Origin: M3007 sp964621185
Lineage (GTDB): Bacteria; Bacteroidota; Bacteroidia; Chitinophagales; Saprospiraceae
Assembly: GCA_964621185.1 (NCBI GenBank)
Contig: CAZULM010000017.1
Span: 34,640 to 98,639 of the forward strand
Direction of reading: 5' to 3'
Length of the DNA stretch: 64,000 nt
The translations under genes and the position numbers were made by a program. Of the stretch, positions 1 to 8,831 are shown one piece after another. Position 1 is the first letter of the stretch, and each line of letters opens with the position of its first letter. The notes under the pieces were generated by a model. That model worked only from the letters and a program-made list of their open reading frames with translations, was not told where the DNA came from and searched no databases.

Positions 1-604
1 GCAAGAATGTATAGCCGTTATGGGCTAAGTTTTCTGCCTGCGGTCCCAGCGGGTGCTCGCTTGGCGCAAGGGCTGGGATTACGCGCTCCGCCGCTTGTGA
101 AAGCCCGAGCCGGAACCTGATCTTGTCGAAAGCCCCACCTTCGCGGAAGCTGCCTACAGGGTTATCCAATGGGGTGCGCCGCAAAAGGGTAAAATCATCG
201 GTGAAGGTTTCTGTGATGGTGTCGTTGGTGGCTGCATCAAAAACCCTGAGGTCAACCACCTCACCAATCTCAAATTTTTCGGAAGCCCTGAACAGCTCAA
301 ATTCGGATAGATAGAACACGATGCTTTTTATCCGAAACAAGTGGCCGCCCGTGCCGACGTACAAGGAATCGCGGCGGAAAAAAAGGGTGTCATAAACCTG
401 GTCTGTAGTTAGAACCAACTCCGGGTAGCGGCAACAGCAATCCCTGTCGGCAGCGGCGTTGAAGTTGATGGCGGCAATGTCCAGGCAGCCTTCCCGCGGC
501 TCAAAACAAGAGCCAAGGCTCAACACCAGGCCCAACAGCAAGACCCAAGCCCGAATACTTAAACCCCAACCCTGAAACCTGAAACCTGAAACCTTATTAA
601 TCAT
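1..604 (-). CDS. MbnP-like lipoprotein (C-terminus beyond window)
   Basis: This frame is open from an ATG at 604-602 to the window edge, 201 codons, so the 3' end is missing. A hydrophobic N-terminus ends in a lipobox, LSLGSC, near residue 33, so it should be a lipoprotein. After it comes a Cys-rich stretch (GCLDIAAINFNAAADRDCCC) and then a region with FRIKSIVFYLSEFEL, which resembles the MbnP-like (methanobactin-partner) domain of Bacteroidota surface lipoproteins. The ATG overlaps the stop of the upstream exonuclease as ATGA, so the two are probably translationally coupled. The first codons run through three copies of a 7-bp repeat, so the true start could lie slightly downstream. The MbnP link is from family knowledge; copper binding is not shown. 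Confidence 0.7.
   Translation of the reverse strand, partial: MINKVSGFRFQGWGLSIRAWVLLLGLVLSLGSCFEPREGCLDIAAINFNAAADRDCCCRYPELVLTTDQVYDTLFFRRDSLYVGTGGHLFRIKSIVFYLSEFELFRASEKFEIGEVVDLRVFDAATNDTITETFTDDFTLLRRTPLDNPVGSFREGGAFDKIRFRLGLSQAAERVIPALAPSEHPLGPQAENLAHNGYTFL
571..593. repeat. 7-bp tandem repeat (CCTGAAA x3)
   Basis: Three head-to-tail copies of CCTGAAA plus two bases lie at the border between the exonuclease and the lipoprotein and are read through by the first lipoprotein codons. It is one of several 7-bp tandem repeats at gene borders in this window. Confidence 0.75.
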
Positions 605-1404
605 ATTTCTTTCATCATCTGCTTAATGATCTGTTTCACCTGCGAGGAAAAATCTTTTTCCTGGATCCAGTTGCCGTAGTGCGGCTCCTTGCGCAACACT
701 TCCAGCACGGGCTGGCCGGTGTACTTCCCAAAGTTGAAGACGACGGTGCCGTCATTTTGCACTTTCAGCTTTTGGGTGGCGTCCAGGAAGTTGAGGTCGT
801 TGGTGAAGTCATGCAGTGCCTGGATGTCGTTTTTGATGGGGGCTTCGATGACGTTGTCGTTTTCGTCGATGAGGTCTTTCCCTTCATATGCTGTGAGCTG
901 CCCTTGAAAAACTTCCAGCGTTGCGCGCACGTCGGCGAGCGCGTCGTGGGCGTCTTCCAGTTCTTTTTGGCAGTACAGGCGGTAAGCAGCCTTGAGCGTG
1001 CGCGGCTCCATTTTATAGAATATACGCTGCACGTCGATCAAACGCCGCTTCGACACCTCAAATTCCATCCCTACCCGCGCGAACTCTTCCATCAGCATGG
1101 GCACGTCGAAACGGTTGGAATTGTAGCCTGCGAGGTCGGCATCGCCGATGAAGTCCCAGATTTTCTGGGCCAATTGTTTGAAGGTAGGCTTGTTTGCCAG
1201 GTCTTTGGGCGTTATGCCGTGAATGGCCATTGCCTCCTCAGAGATGGGCACCCCTGGGTTTACTAAGGTACAGTACTCTTCGGGCGGCTTCCCGTCTTTG
1301 CGCAGCTTCACCAACGCGATCTGCACGATCCGGTCGCGGATCACGTTCAGCCCGGTGGTTTCCAGGTCAAAAAATACAAGGTCGCGTGTGAGGTTGATTT
1401 GCAT
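601..1404 (-). CDS. 3'-5' exonuclease, DnaQ/epsilon-like, with DUF3820 tail
   Basis: This 267-residue protein is a DEDDh-type exonuclease related to the proofreading epsilon subunit of DNA polymerase III. All catalytic positions are visible: D13 and E15 in FDLETTG, D100 in NRFDVPML, H153 and D158 in AHDALADVR. The C-terminal 70 residues contain FNFGKYTGQPVLEVL, typical of the DUF3820 (putative quorum-sensing-regulated virulence factor) module that often follows such exonucleases in Bacteroidota. I chose the ATG at 1404 because the 15 codons upstream of it in the open frame are not family-like. It overlaps the downstream lipoprotein by 4 bp. A housekeeping or repair nuclease is likely; the specific substrate is not known. 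Confidence 0.88.
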   Translation of the reverse strand: MQINLTRDLVFFDLETTGLNVIRDRIVQIALVKLRKDGKPPEEYCTLVNPGVPISEEAMAIHGITPKDLANKPTFKQLAQKIWDFIGDADLAGYNSNRFDVPMLMEEFARVGMEFEVSKRRLIDVQRIFYKMEPRTLKAAYRLYCQKELEDAHDALADVRATLEVFQGQLTAYEGKDLIDENDNVIEAPIKNDIQALHDFTNDLNFLDATQKLKVQNDGTVVFNFGKYTGQPVLEVLRKEPHYGNWIQEKDFSSQVKQIIKQMMKEI

Positions 1405-1458
1405 CGTATTAAGTTGTTTTCCGTTAATACCGCCCAATACGGCGTACAATGGCAGCCG

Positions 1459-2331
1459 TCAATCTTGTTGCTTCACATTGTCCAGCAAGTTCTCGTCGAG
1501 CAGGCCCCTTTCCTTGGCAGTTTTCCCGTAGCCATGCAACTGGATCGGTTTTTTGGCCTTGGAGGCCCTGATATTGAGCACTTCGGTAAAAAGCGAGAAG
1601 AAAATGGCAAAGTACAAATATCCTTTGGGAACTGCCGAATCGATGAAATGGCCCAGGTGTGCGGCTTCGGCGATGAGGGAGAACCCGATCAGGAGCAAAA
1701 ATGCCAGTCCCAGCATCTGGATCGTGGGGTGATCGTTCACAAATTTGCTGACAGGCCCGGAAAAAATCATCATGATAACCACGGAGGCCACCACGGCGAT
1801 GATCATCACGGACACATCGTTGGCGATGCCGACGGCAGTCAGTATAGAGTCGAAGGAAAAAACGATGTTGATGATGGCAATTTGAAGTATCACCTGGTTG
1901 AGCGCGGCTTTGCCCTTCGACACCACCGGGTCGTCGCCAGTGCCGTCGCCTTCCAGTTTGTGGTGAATCTCCGAGGTCGCCTTGTACAGCAAAAATATGC
2001 CGCCAAGGAGCAGTATCAATCCCTGGCCATTGACATAAGGCACCACGTCTTCCGGCCCATGCGACCCTACCCAGGGCAGGTCAACATAAAACAGCGGGGC
2101 TTTCATGCCGATGATCCAGGTGATGCCGAACAAAAGCAGGATGCGCAGCAACATAGCCAACATCAGCCCGATGTTCCTGGCTTTGGGCTGCTGCTCGGGC
2201 GGCAGTTTTGAGGAGATGATGGAAATGAAGATAATGTTGTCCACCCCAAGCACGATTTCCAAAAAAGTGAGGGTGAGCAGGCTGACCCATACGGCGCCCG
2301 AAGTAAAGTCGGGCATTGTCAATAGATACAT
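1459..2331 (-). CDS. TerC family integral membrane protein
   Basis: This is a 290-residue polytopic membrane protein of the TerC family. It has about seven hydrophobic segments and the two family signatures: LGVDN near residue 28 in the first repeat half and FSFDS in the second, both within helices. TerC proteins are linked to tellurite resistance and, more generally, to metal (for example Mn) efflux and metal loading of exported proteins. No other ter genes are adjacent, so a general metal-homeostasis role is more likely than tellurite resistance. It ends 54 bp upstream of the exonuclease start on the same strand and may be cotranscribed with it. Confidence 0.9.
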   Translation of the reverse strand: MYLLTMPDFTSGAVWVSLLTLTFLEIVLGVDNIIFISIISSKLPPEQQPKARNIGLMLAMLLRILLLFGITWIIGMKAPLFYVDLPWVGSHGPEDVVPYVNGQGLILLLGGIFLLYKATSEIHHKLEGDGTGDDPVVSKGKAALNQVILQIAIINIVFSFDSILTAVGIANDVSVMIIAVVASVVIMMIFSGPVSKFVNDHPTIQMLGLAFLLLIGFSLIAEAAHLGHFIDSAVPKGYLYFAIFFSLFTEVLNIRASKAKKPIQLHGYGKTAKERGLLDENLLDNVKQQD

Positions 2332-2512
2332 ACGGCTTTATTTGCTGCTGGTTTGATTGACTGGTATAATTCGAGGGCAAGGATACGGCATTCCTTTGAA
2401 GCCATATTTATCAAGCGCTGAAAACACGAAAAATTCCTGCGCTAAAAAGGTTGGCGCGGCGACATTTACGCCAATAATCATGCATGATTTCTGGAAAAGG
2501 CCCCGCCAGCCG

Positions 2513-2520
2513 TACATTTG
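2513..2520 (+). promoter_or_regulatory. -7 promoter element of the Omp28-like gene
   Basis: TACATTTG matches the Bacteroidota housekeeping -7 consensus TAnnTTTG and lies 79 bp upstream of the chosen ATG at 2600. A clear -33 TTTG box is not evident. Confidence 0.45.
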
Positions 2521-2599
2521 CAAGAAGGCTCTTCAAACCATCGCCCCACAGGTTTGTTTATCAATCACACTATATTTTGTAATCATTTTTGAAAAAAGC

Positions 2600-3601
2600 A
2601 TGAAAAAACTACAAGTCATCCCCGTCCTCCTGCTGCTCGTTTCCGTCTTGTCTGCCCAGAGCAGTGCTAAAAAATACGTGCTGCTGGAACATTTCACCAA
2701 TTCCAGGTGCGGCATCTGTGCCAGCAGGAACCCAGCATTTTATTCCCTGATCAACCAGCCACAATACGCTCCCGACATCCACCACATCTCCGTTCATCCG
2801 CCTGTGCCGTACAACAATTGCGTGTTCTACTTAGCCAACACCACGGAGAACAACGCTTGGGCGGCTGTGTACAACATCCAGGGGACTCCCCGTGTGGCGC
2901 TGAACGGCAACCTGATACCCGCCCAAAGCCAGTTGCTGCGGCAAGACACCCTGGTGAAATACCTCAACCAGACCAGCCCGTTGTACCTTAAAGTGACCGA
3001 AACAGGCGCCGGGAGCGCCAGAACCGCGAGCATCGAAGCCCGGGCGCTCAGCCAAATCCCAGCGGGCAACTACAAGCTTTTTGTGGCGGTGGCCGAAAAA
3101 ACGGTGAACCAAAACACGCCCAACGGTGAATCGGTGCACCACGATGTCTTCCGCGACATGCTGACGGCGGTTACCGGACAAGATTTTACCCCGCCAGCGC
3201 CCGGCCAGGCCGTAAGCTTCAACTTCAACTACACCGTCGATGGGGCCTGGAACGCCAACGAAGTCTATGTGTTGGCATTTGTAAAGAACATAGACAGCAA
3301 ACAAGTGCTCAACAGCGGCACCAAGTACGATCCGGCGCTCACCTTGGATGCCCCGGAATCCCTTGCCCAAAGCATCCGCTTTTCGCCAAACCCCGCATCC
3401 GACATCACGTTCGCCGAGATCGGCGGCGACAACGCGCTCCAAACAGAAGTATATGCTGCCGATGGCAAGCGGGTATATCTGACCCAGGGGAACACCGCCA
3501 GCCCGGTCGCCATTCCCACCACCTCATTTGCGAAAGGCATTTATTTCGTAAAAATCACGGGGGAAAAAGGGATATACACGGCTAAAATGCTGAAAAACTG
3601 A
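2600..3601 (+). CDS. Omp28-like thioredoxin-fold protein, T9SS type A
   Basis: This 333-residue secreted protein has a signal peptide (residues 1-20, cleavage after VLSAQ), then an Omp28-like thioredoxin-fold domain with a C37-G-I-C40 redox motif following LLEHFTNSR. A central beta-rich region follows, and then a C-terminal T9SS type A sorting domain (FSPNPASD near 265, ending TAKMLKN). Omp28 family members in Porphyromonas are outer-membrane lipoproteins or adhesins; here secretion through T9SS to the surface is expected. The frame is open 81 codons further upstream, but the ATG at 2600 begins a textbook signal peptide and sits downstream of a TAnnTTTG promoter. It is divergent from terC. 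Confidence 0.88.
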   Translation: MKKLQVIPVLLLLVSVLSAQSSAKKYVLLEHFTNSRCGICASRNPAFYSLINQPQYAPDIHHISVHPPVPYNNCVFYLANTTENNAWAAVYNIQGTPRVALNGNLIPAQSQLLRQDTLVKYLNQTSPLYLKVTETGAGSARTASIEARALSQIPAGNYKLFVAVAEKTVNQNTPNGESVHHDVFRDMLTAVTGQDFTPPAPGQAVSFNFNYTVDGAWNANEVYVLAFVKNIDSKQVLNSGTKYDPALTLDAPESLAQSIRFSPNPASDITFAEIGGDNALQTEVYAADGKRVYLTQGNTASPVAIPTTSFAKGIYFVKITGEKGIYTAKMLKN

Positions 3602-3614
3602 GCTGTTCGCCTTT

Positions 3615-4751
3615 CTAAGGTTCAAGGCTTCCTTCATACAGCTCGAATTTTTGGAACGAGCATTCCAGCGCGCCGTTGAACAAAGTCATTTTTCGGGATG
3701 CCTTGAGGCCAATGTGCTTCAAGGCATCCCTGTTTGAAGATATGACCCAGGCCGACCAGCCGGGCCAGTTTTTTTTCAAGCTGTCGCCGATATTTTGGTA
3801 AAAAGCATGGGTATCTTCTAATTTCAGCCTTTCGTCATAGGGCGGGTTCATCATCAGGGTGCCGTTGGGGTATGGGGCCGCGAGCTTTTCAAAGGCCACT
3901 TTGTCCACTTTTACCGCCCGTTCCAGCCCGCAAGAAATAAGGTTGACCGCCGTGGAGTTCCGTGCCCGGGCATCTATGTCATACGCCAGGATGTCGAATT
4001 CAAGGTCGCGGACCTGGCTGTCAGCCTCCTTCTTCACTTGTTGCCAAAGTTTTTTGTCAAAGTCGGGCCACCTGAAAAAGCCGAAGCTCTCTCGCTTGAA
4101 CTGCGGCGGGATGCGCTTGGCAATCAGCGCCGCTTCGATGGGCAGGGTGCCGGAGCCGCACATGGGGTCAACAAAAGGCCCGCTGGCATCCCATCCGGCG
4201 TGTAAGATCATGCCCGCTGCCAGCACTTCGTTCAGGGGCGCTTCTACCGTATCGCGGCGGTAGTTGCGGCGGTGCAGCGAATCGCCGCTGGAATCGAGCA
4301 GCACGATCACTTTCGAGCCGTGCACATTGATGCTGATGCGCAGGTTGGGCGCCACGGTATTGACGCTGGGCCTTTGCCCGTCAAACTCCCGGAACTGGTC
4401 AACAATAGCGTCTTTGGTCAGCAAGGCCACGTATTTGGAATGCCGGAATATTTCTCCGCTTGCCACTGCATCCACCGCCAGCGTGTCGTGCACGCCCATG
4501 TACTTCGACCAGTCGATGCTGCGGATGCCGTCGTACAGGTCTTGCTCTCGGAATGCCTCAAAAGATTTGATGTACAAAAGCACCCGCAAGGCCGAGCGCA
4601 GCTCGTAGTTCGTGCGGTACATCAGGCGCTTGTCGCCTTCGAAGCCAACGGCGCGTTTGAGCTCGCGCACCTCCTGGGCGCCGATCGTGCGGAGCTCTTC
4701 TGCCAGCACAGGCTCGAGGCCCGCGAATGTTTTTACGATGAAAGAAGCCAA
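3615..4751 (-). CDS. THUMP-domain class I SAM RNA methyltransferase (RlmL/YpsC-like)
   Basis: A 378-residue protein with an N-terminal ferredoxin-like/THUMP region (IVKTFAGLEPVLAEELR) and a C-terminal Rossmann methyltransferase with SAM motif DPMCGSGT and catalytic NPPY at residues 302-305. This is the architecture of 23S rRNA (guanine-N2) methyltransferases RlmL/YpsC. No ATG lies at the domain border. The open frame upstream runs through a 14-bp tandem repeat, so I place the start at TTG 4751-4749, directly before the conserved ASFIVKTF; an ATG at 4910 would add 53 unlikely residues. It is convergent with the Omp28-like gene, with 13 bp between the ends. Confidence 0.87.
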   Translation of the reverse strand: MASFIVKTFAGLEPVLAEELRTIGAQEVRELKRAVGFEGDKRLMYRTNYELRSALRVLLYIKSFEAFREQDLYDGIRSIDWSKYMGVHDTLAVDAVASGEIFRHSKYVALLTKDAIVDQFREFDGQRPSVNTVAPNLRISINVHGSKVIVLLDSSGDSLHRRNYRRDTVEAPLNEVLAAGMILHAGWDASGPFVDPMCGSGTLPIEAALIAKRIPPQFKRESFGFFRWPDFDKKLWQQVKKEADSQVRDLEFDILAYDIDARARNSTAVNLISCGLERAVKVDKVAFEKLAAPYPNGTLMMNPPYDERLKLEDTHAFYQNIGDSLKKNWPGWSAWVISSNRDALKHIGLKASRKMTLFNGALECSFQKFELYEGSLEP

Positions 4752-4760
4752 GTTTGGAAT

Positions 4761-4796
4761 GATGAGAAATGAATGATGAGAAATGAATGATGAATG
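4761..4796. repeat. 14-bp tandem repeat at the methyltransferase 5' end
   Basis: GATGAGAAATGAAT occurs twice in tandem followed by a partial third copy. The unit can be read as two related heptamers. It lies just upstream of the TTG start proposed for the methyltransferase. Confidence 0.75.
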
Positions 4797-4879
4797 TCTT
4801 GGGCAAGGGGGGGAGGACAAAGGTAGTTTTTGGGCTCGGGCTTTCCTGTTACGGCGCTTGGTGTTAGGCAATCTGGCGG

Positions 4880-6454
4880 CTATTGTTTTAAGAGCTTGGC
4901 CCTTATGCAAAAGCCCTTTTCGTTTTTGACTGTTAGCCAGTATATACCGCTGGGCAGGCTTTTCAAGCCGCGCATGACAAATTCTGCATGGGAGTTGGAA
5001 GCAGCGCTGGCGACCATTTTTCCTGAAAAATCAAACAATTGGCAGATTTTTTCAGTCCCCAGAAAAGGGCTTCCTTCCGAAAAACCGATGCTGATGAAAT
5101 CGTCAAACGGGGAAGGGAACACTTTCAGGCTGGCCTCGCTGCTGTGTTCGGCACCGGACGGAATAGGCGTGAGCAGAATGTCGAGTGCGGTGACTTCATT
5201 GGCTTTCAGCTCGATGCCCGTTATGCTTGTCGGGTAGTACCCCGGCCGCAAGGCATACAGGCTGTAAAAGCCAGGTTTCCCATTTCCCGTTTTGTAGCTT
5301 CCATCACCCCTCGACTGATCGGTATTCGCCGTGCCCAGGACATAAACCGACGCTTTGGCAATGGGGTTGCCGGTTACGGCATCAATTACCTTCCCCTCCA
5401 GCCAGGCGGCGTGCTTGTAGCTTGGTTTTTTATAAATGTACAAGCCTTCCGACTTGGCAGTGGCCAATATGATGCCAGAGGGGAGGTATGGGTCGGCATC
5501 CCAGACCAGGGAATTGCCCAGCGAGTCCCAGGCTGTTTCGATCAGGTTGTCGGGCCGAGACGCATCTACCAGCGTAAGCTGCCCGCGATAGCTGGGATTT
5601 ATCAAGAAATCATTGAAAACCCGAACGTTGTGCACCTCGCCCTCCGGCTTTTTGCTGGGGTTGTAAGTATCGAGCAAGGTGATGTTGTCCAGTTCTGAAA
5701 CGTCGAAGGAACAGAGGGGGGCGCCTAAGGATTCGTCGGCAGTAAACAGGGTCTTGCCATCGGGGCTCAACATGCTGTTGTGGTTGAAGGCGCCGGGCGT
5801 GGGCTGGGTGGCCAACAGCACTGGGTTGCTTTTGTCGGAAATGTCCACCACCCCGAACTGCCCGAGGTATATCTCGCTCGACCACATCGTGTCGCCCCGG
5901 ATATAGCCATCGTGCACGTACTGCTTGGAATATTTGCCCGTGATTTTGGGGTTCCAGGGGTCGCTCAAGTCGGCAATGAGCGCACCGTTGGTTATATAAG
6001 CGCCGCCAAAAACATAAAGGTATCCATCAACCGCTTGCAGGGCATGGCTTTTGACAACTAAGCTGTCATAAATGCCGTCGCCCCGCCAGACTTTCCATTG
6101 GATTGTATCTGGCAATTCCCGCAAGTCAACAATGGTGATGCCGCTTCCCAGCGCTTCTGATCCGATATAGGCAAAGCCTGCCCAAGTGCGCAACTCGCGC
6201 CAATTGTTCTTGATCCCTGGCACCGTAAACCTTTCTATGGGCTGGCTAGGGTCGTTCACATCCACCAAGCTGACACCCTCGCTTGTACCGACAAGCGCCC
6301 ATTCGCCGCCGCTGCTGTCCACATGGTGCCAGCAGCCCGCCAGCGTGAGGGGGGCGTAAGAAAGGTGCCCGATCTTTTGGAGCTCCTGGGCGTGCAATAC
6401 AGCAGAAGGAATAGCAAAGGCAATAATTGCGGCAACTATAAACCGTCTGGCCAT
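4880..6454 (-). CDS. LVIVD-repeat (choice-of-anchor B) protein, T9SS type A
   Basis: A 524-residue secreted protein. From the ATG at 6454 a signal peptide (MARRFIVAAIIAFAIPSAVLHA) leads into a beta-propeller-like region with LVIVD-type repeats (GVSLVDVNDPSQPI, GITIVDLRELP, FGVVDISDKSNPVLL), the hallmark of choice-of-anchor B proteins. A carboxypeptidase-regulatory-like beta-sandwich follows (EGKVIDAVTGNPIAKASVYV), and then a T9SS sorting domain (LKVFPSPFDDFISIGF to AKLLKQ). The frame is open 56 codons upstream, but that part contains a 7-bp repeat and no signal peptide. It is probably a surface or secreted binding protein; the ligand is unknown. Confidence 0.87.
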   Translation of the reverse strand: MARRFIVAAIIAFAIPSAVLHAQELQKIGHLSYAPLTLAGCWHHVDSSGGEWALVGTSEGVSLVDVNDPSQPIERFTVPGIKNNWRELRTWAGFAYIGSEALGSGITIVDLRELPDTIQWKVWRGDGIYDSLVVKSHALQAVDGYLYVFGGAYITNGALIADLSDPWNPKITGKYSKQYVHDGYIRGDTMWSSEIYLGQFGVVDISDKSNPVLLATQPTPGAFNHNSMLSPDGKTLFTADESLGAPLCSFDVSELDNITLLDTYNPSKKPEGEVHNVRVFNDFLINPSYRGQLTLVDASRPDNLIETAWDSLGNSLVWDADPYLPSGIILATAKSEGLYIYKKPSYKHAAWLEGKVIDAVTGNPIAKASVYVLGTANTDQSRGDGSYKTGNGKPGFYSLYALRPGYYPTSITGIELKANEVTALDILLTPIPSGAEHSSEASLKVFPSPFDDFISIGFSEGSPFLGTEKICQLFDFSGKMVASAASNSHAEFVMRGLKSLPSGIYWLTVKNEKGFCIRAKLLKQ

Positions 6455-6554
6455 GCTCGAACTTGTCTCGATTTTTGGTGCCAAAGGCTGGGTCATTGGG
6501 CAGTAAAAGCGCCCCCTTCCGAGCCGCTGCACCACTTGGACATTGAACATTCCA

Positions 6555-6600
6555 TGTTGGAAATTGGAAATTATTTGTTGATCATTTAACATTGGAAATT
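6555..6600. repeat. 7-bp repeat (TTGGAAA) between kinase and LVIVD gene
   Basis: TTGGAAA is repeated in tandem twice and recurs as CATTGGAAATTC nearby, in the spacer between the kinase stop and the LVIVD gene start. It belongs to the same class of short tandem repeats seen at other gene borders here. Confidence 0.55.
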
Positions 6601-6618
6601 CATACTCATAAAGTATAT

Positions 6619-7824
6619 TCAACTAGTCTGCCCCGTGCGCACCTTCAAGGTGAATGTCGCCCCCTTGCCCAATTCGGACTTCTTTACAAAAATTTTGCCT
6701 TTGTGGTATTCCACCATGATGCGCCGCGAGAGCGAGAGGCCAAGGCCCCAGCCGCGCTTTTTGGTGCTGTAGCCGGGCTTGAATACCGTGCTGAACTTGC
6801 TGGAAGGGATGCCCTTGCCCGTGTCGCTGATATCGACGCAGGCCCAGCGGCCTTCAGAATATACATGGGCTGAAATGGTGCCGACACCCTCCTCCATCGC
6901 ATCGATGGCATTGCGCAGAAGGTTCTCGATGACCCAGTCGAACAGGGGCGGGTTGAGGTAGGCTATGAGCGGAGGGTGGGCGCTTGGGTCGGGAAACTCA
7001 AACGTGACACGGCGGGGCGCCCGGCGCTGCATGTACTCGCGGCAGGCATCCAGTTCGTCGTAGAGGTTAACGGCGCTCAGTTCCGGGGTGGCCCCGATTT
7101 TGGAAAAACGGTCGGCCACCAATTCCAGCCTCGTCACGTCGTTCCGAAGCTCGTTGAGCATTTCCTGGTTGTCAGGCCTGTCTTCGTTGACGGCTTTCAG
7201 CGTTTCTATCCAGCCCAGGATGGCGGTGATGGGCGTTCCGAGCTGGTGGGCCGTCTCTTTGGCCATGCCCAGCCATACCTTGTTCTGTTCGGCGCGGCGC
7301 GCGGCGCTGAACCCAAGGTAGCCCAAAGTGATAAAGGCGGAAATAAGGAGCAGTTGCAAGTATGGGTACCATTCCAACAAATCCAGGAGCTGCGATTTGG
7401 AGTACATGACAACCTGGTGGATGTCTTCCGTAGGGTTGATGTGCAAGGTGTCTGCGCCATCTTCTACCATCTTCTGCCGGATCTTCTCCAATTTAACGGG
7501 GTCAATGTAACCCATGCTGTCTTCGCCGATGTTCACATAGCCGTCAATCTTGCCATTGTCGCCAATGAGCAGAATGGGAACGGTGTTATTGTCCTGCACT
7601 ACCTTGAGGGGAAAGCTTACGTCGCAGTTGAAGAACTGGTTGGGGTCGGTTTCTGCCTTGCCGAGCAGTTGCTGGGCGGCGAGGTATTGTTCTACTTGCT
7701 GTTTTTCACGGGTTGCCAGTTGGTCGGCCAGGTATTTGGTGTACCAGAGCGACAGCAAGATGATAAGGATTCCGGTGGCTGCCAAGTACCATTTCCACCT
7801 TGATTTGCGGGTATAGATATCCAT
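6619..7824 (-). CDS. Membrane sensor histidine kinase
   Basis: A 401-residue kinase with two membrane segments (about 13-33 and 152-175) enclosing a periplasmic sensor loop of roughly 115 residues. The dimerisation/phosphoacceptor helix contains H193 in AKETAHQLGTPITAI. The C-terminal HATPase domain has an N-box near ENLLRNAIDAM and G-boxes DTGKGI and GWGLGLSLS. The variant H-box (HQLGTP rather than HELRTP) is common in Bacteroidota kinases. No response regulator is adjacent, so it is an orphan within this window and its signal is unknown. It precedes the LVIVD gene on the same strand, separated by about 165 bp of repeat-rich sequence. Confidence 0.92.
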   Translation of the reverse strand: MDIYTRKSRWKWYLAATGILIILLSLWYTKYLADQLATREKQQVEQYLAAQQLLGKAETDPNQFFNCDVSFPLKVVQDNNTVPILLIGDNGKIDGYVNIGEDSMGYIDPVKLEKIRQKMVEDGADTLHINPTEDIHQVVMYSKSQLLDLLEWYPYLQLLLISAFITLGYLGFSAARRAEQNKVWLGMAKETAHQLGTPITAILGWIETLKAVNEDRPDNQEMLNELRNDVTRLELVADRFSKIGATPELSAVNLYDELDACREYMQRRAPRRVTFEFPDPSAHPPLIAYLNPPLFDWVIENLLRNAIDAMEEGVGTISAHVYSEGRWACVDISDTGKGIPSSKFSTVFKPGYSTKKRGWGLGLSLSRRIMVEYHKGKIFVKKSELGKGATFTLKVRTGQTS

Positions 7825-7997
7825 ATTTGACTACAGCAGGGGCGAAAGTACGTTAATTACTTTCAAACGCCAGAGTTTAGGGTTTTAGCGCATGAAACAT
7901 GCGATGGCTTTACCCCGCTTTGTCAAAAAAAACAGATTCATCCTGGATTTGATAAAATGAAATCAGCCTTTCAAGCACCAGCTTTGCCCTGAAGGGG

Positions 7998-8120
7998 CAA
8001 TAACATCAAAATTAGGCTGCGCCCAATTAAAGAAGCCAGGCAATCCGCGCCCTGAAGGGGCTTTTCTGCTTCATATCAAGGGCAGAAGCCCTTCAAGGCA
8101 CGGATACTTTGATGTTATTG
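7998..8120. repeat. Nested inverted-repeat intergenic element
   Basis: The 305-bp spacer 7825-8129 has no gene. It holds outer inverted arms CAATAACATCAAA (7998-8010) and TTTGATGTTATTG (8108-8120). Inside is a second imperfect hairpin with arms around GCCCTGAAGGGGCTT and AAGCCCTTCAAGGC. A further GCCCTGAAGGGG copy immediately precedes the outer left arm. The element could fold as a long cruciform or act as a terminator for the outer-membrane protein gene ending at 8130. Confidence 0.7.
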
Positions 8121-8129
8121 GTATTAGCC

Positions 8130-8705
8130 TTAAAACTTTCGCACCAACCCTATGGAAAAGGTGTTGCTGAAGCCTCCTTGCACGCTGGTTTCGTAATCGT
8201 GCCTGCTCGATTCTGTGAGGTTTATACCAACCCCTGGGATCGATTCCAGGTTGATTGCCCAACGGTCATTAAAGCTGTGCTGTAGCCCCAACACCCAGCC
8301 GAACCTGGCGGTGGCAGCCAGCGATGTATGGTTGTTTCGGGAAAAAGTGCCAGCCGTAAGGGCAAATTCTGGCCCCTGGTAAAACATCAATTTTTCGTCC
8401 AGGGCTTTCCGCTTTTCACTGCCGATGGCAAAACCTGCGCCGATGCTGGTGCTCCGGAAAAAGTCGCCACTGATGTCGTTCCCGAGCAGGAACTGGGTGT
8501 TGAAGTTGCCGTACAGGAACCGGTAGCGGCGGTAAACATTTTCCTTTTTCTCTTTCTTGTAAAACCCACTGAAAGCGCCAGTCCCGCTGAAATTTACATT
8601 GTTGAACTGTAGCCCAATCTCCCTGCGCGGGGAAGCATCCTGGGCGACTGCATGGCTGCAAATGAATCCGAGTGAAAGGGCGAAAATGAAGCTTTTGAAA
8701 TTCAT
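8130..8705 (-). CDS. Outer-membrane beta-barrel-like protein, unknown function
   Basis: A 191-residue protein with a clear signal peptide (MNFKSFIFALSLGFICSHAVA). The mature part has alternating polar and hydrophobic strands and ends in aromatic F (FSIGLVRKF), as do outer-membrane beta-barrels. No named family could be recognised. The spacing of the strands would fit a small 8-stranded barrel, but this is inference. It is on the same strand as priA and lies 126 bp downstream of it. Confidence 0.75.
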   Translation of the reverse strand: MNFKSFIFALSLGFICSHAVAQDASPRREIGLQFNNVNFSGTGAFSGFYKKEKKENVYRRYRFLYGNFNTQFLLGNDISGDFFRSTSIGAGFAIGSEKRKALDEKLMFYQGPEFALTAGTFSRNNHTSLAATARFGWVLGLQHSFNDRWAINLESIPGVGINLTESSRHDYETSVQGGFSNTFSIGLVRKF

Positions 8706-8831
8706 ACGATAAGTTTGAGTTTAGGTGAATGATGGTTGCAATGTAATGGCCGGAAAGACGGAGCAACAACGCGGCGCCGTTGGCCAATCGCTGCTACCTT
8801 AAGAAATAAATAACAATAGACTTGGAAGTTG

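Noticed and set aside
679..1266. 195-codon plus-strand frame opposite the exonuclease
   Set aside because: Antisense shadow of a gene whose catalytic residues are all intact.
1459..2331. Tellurite-resistance operon
   Set aside because: Only a TerC-family protein is present; no terB/D/E/Z neighbours.
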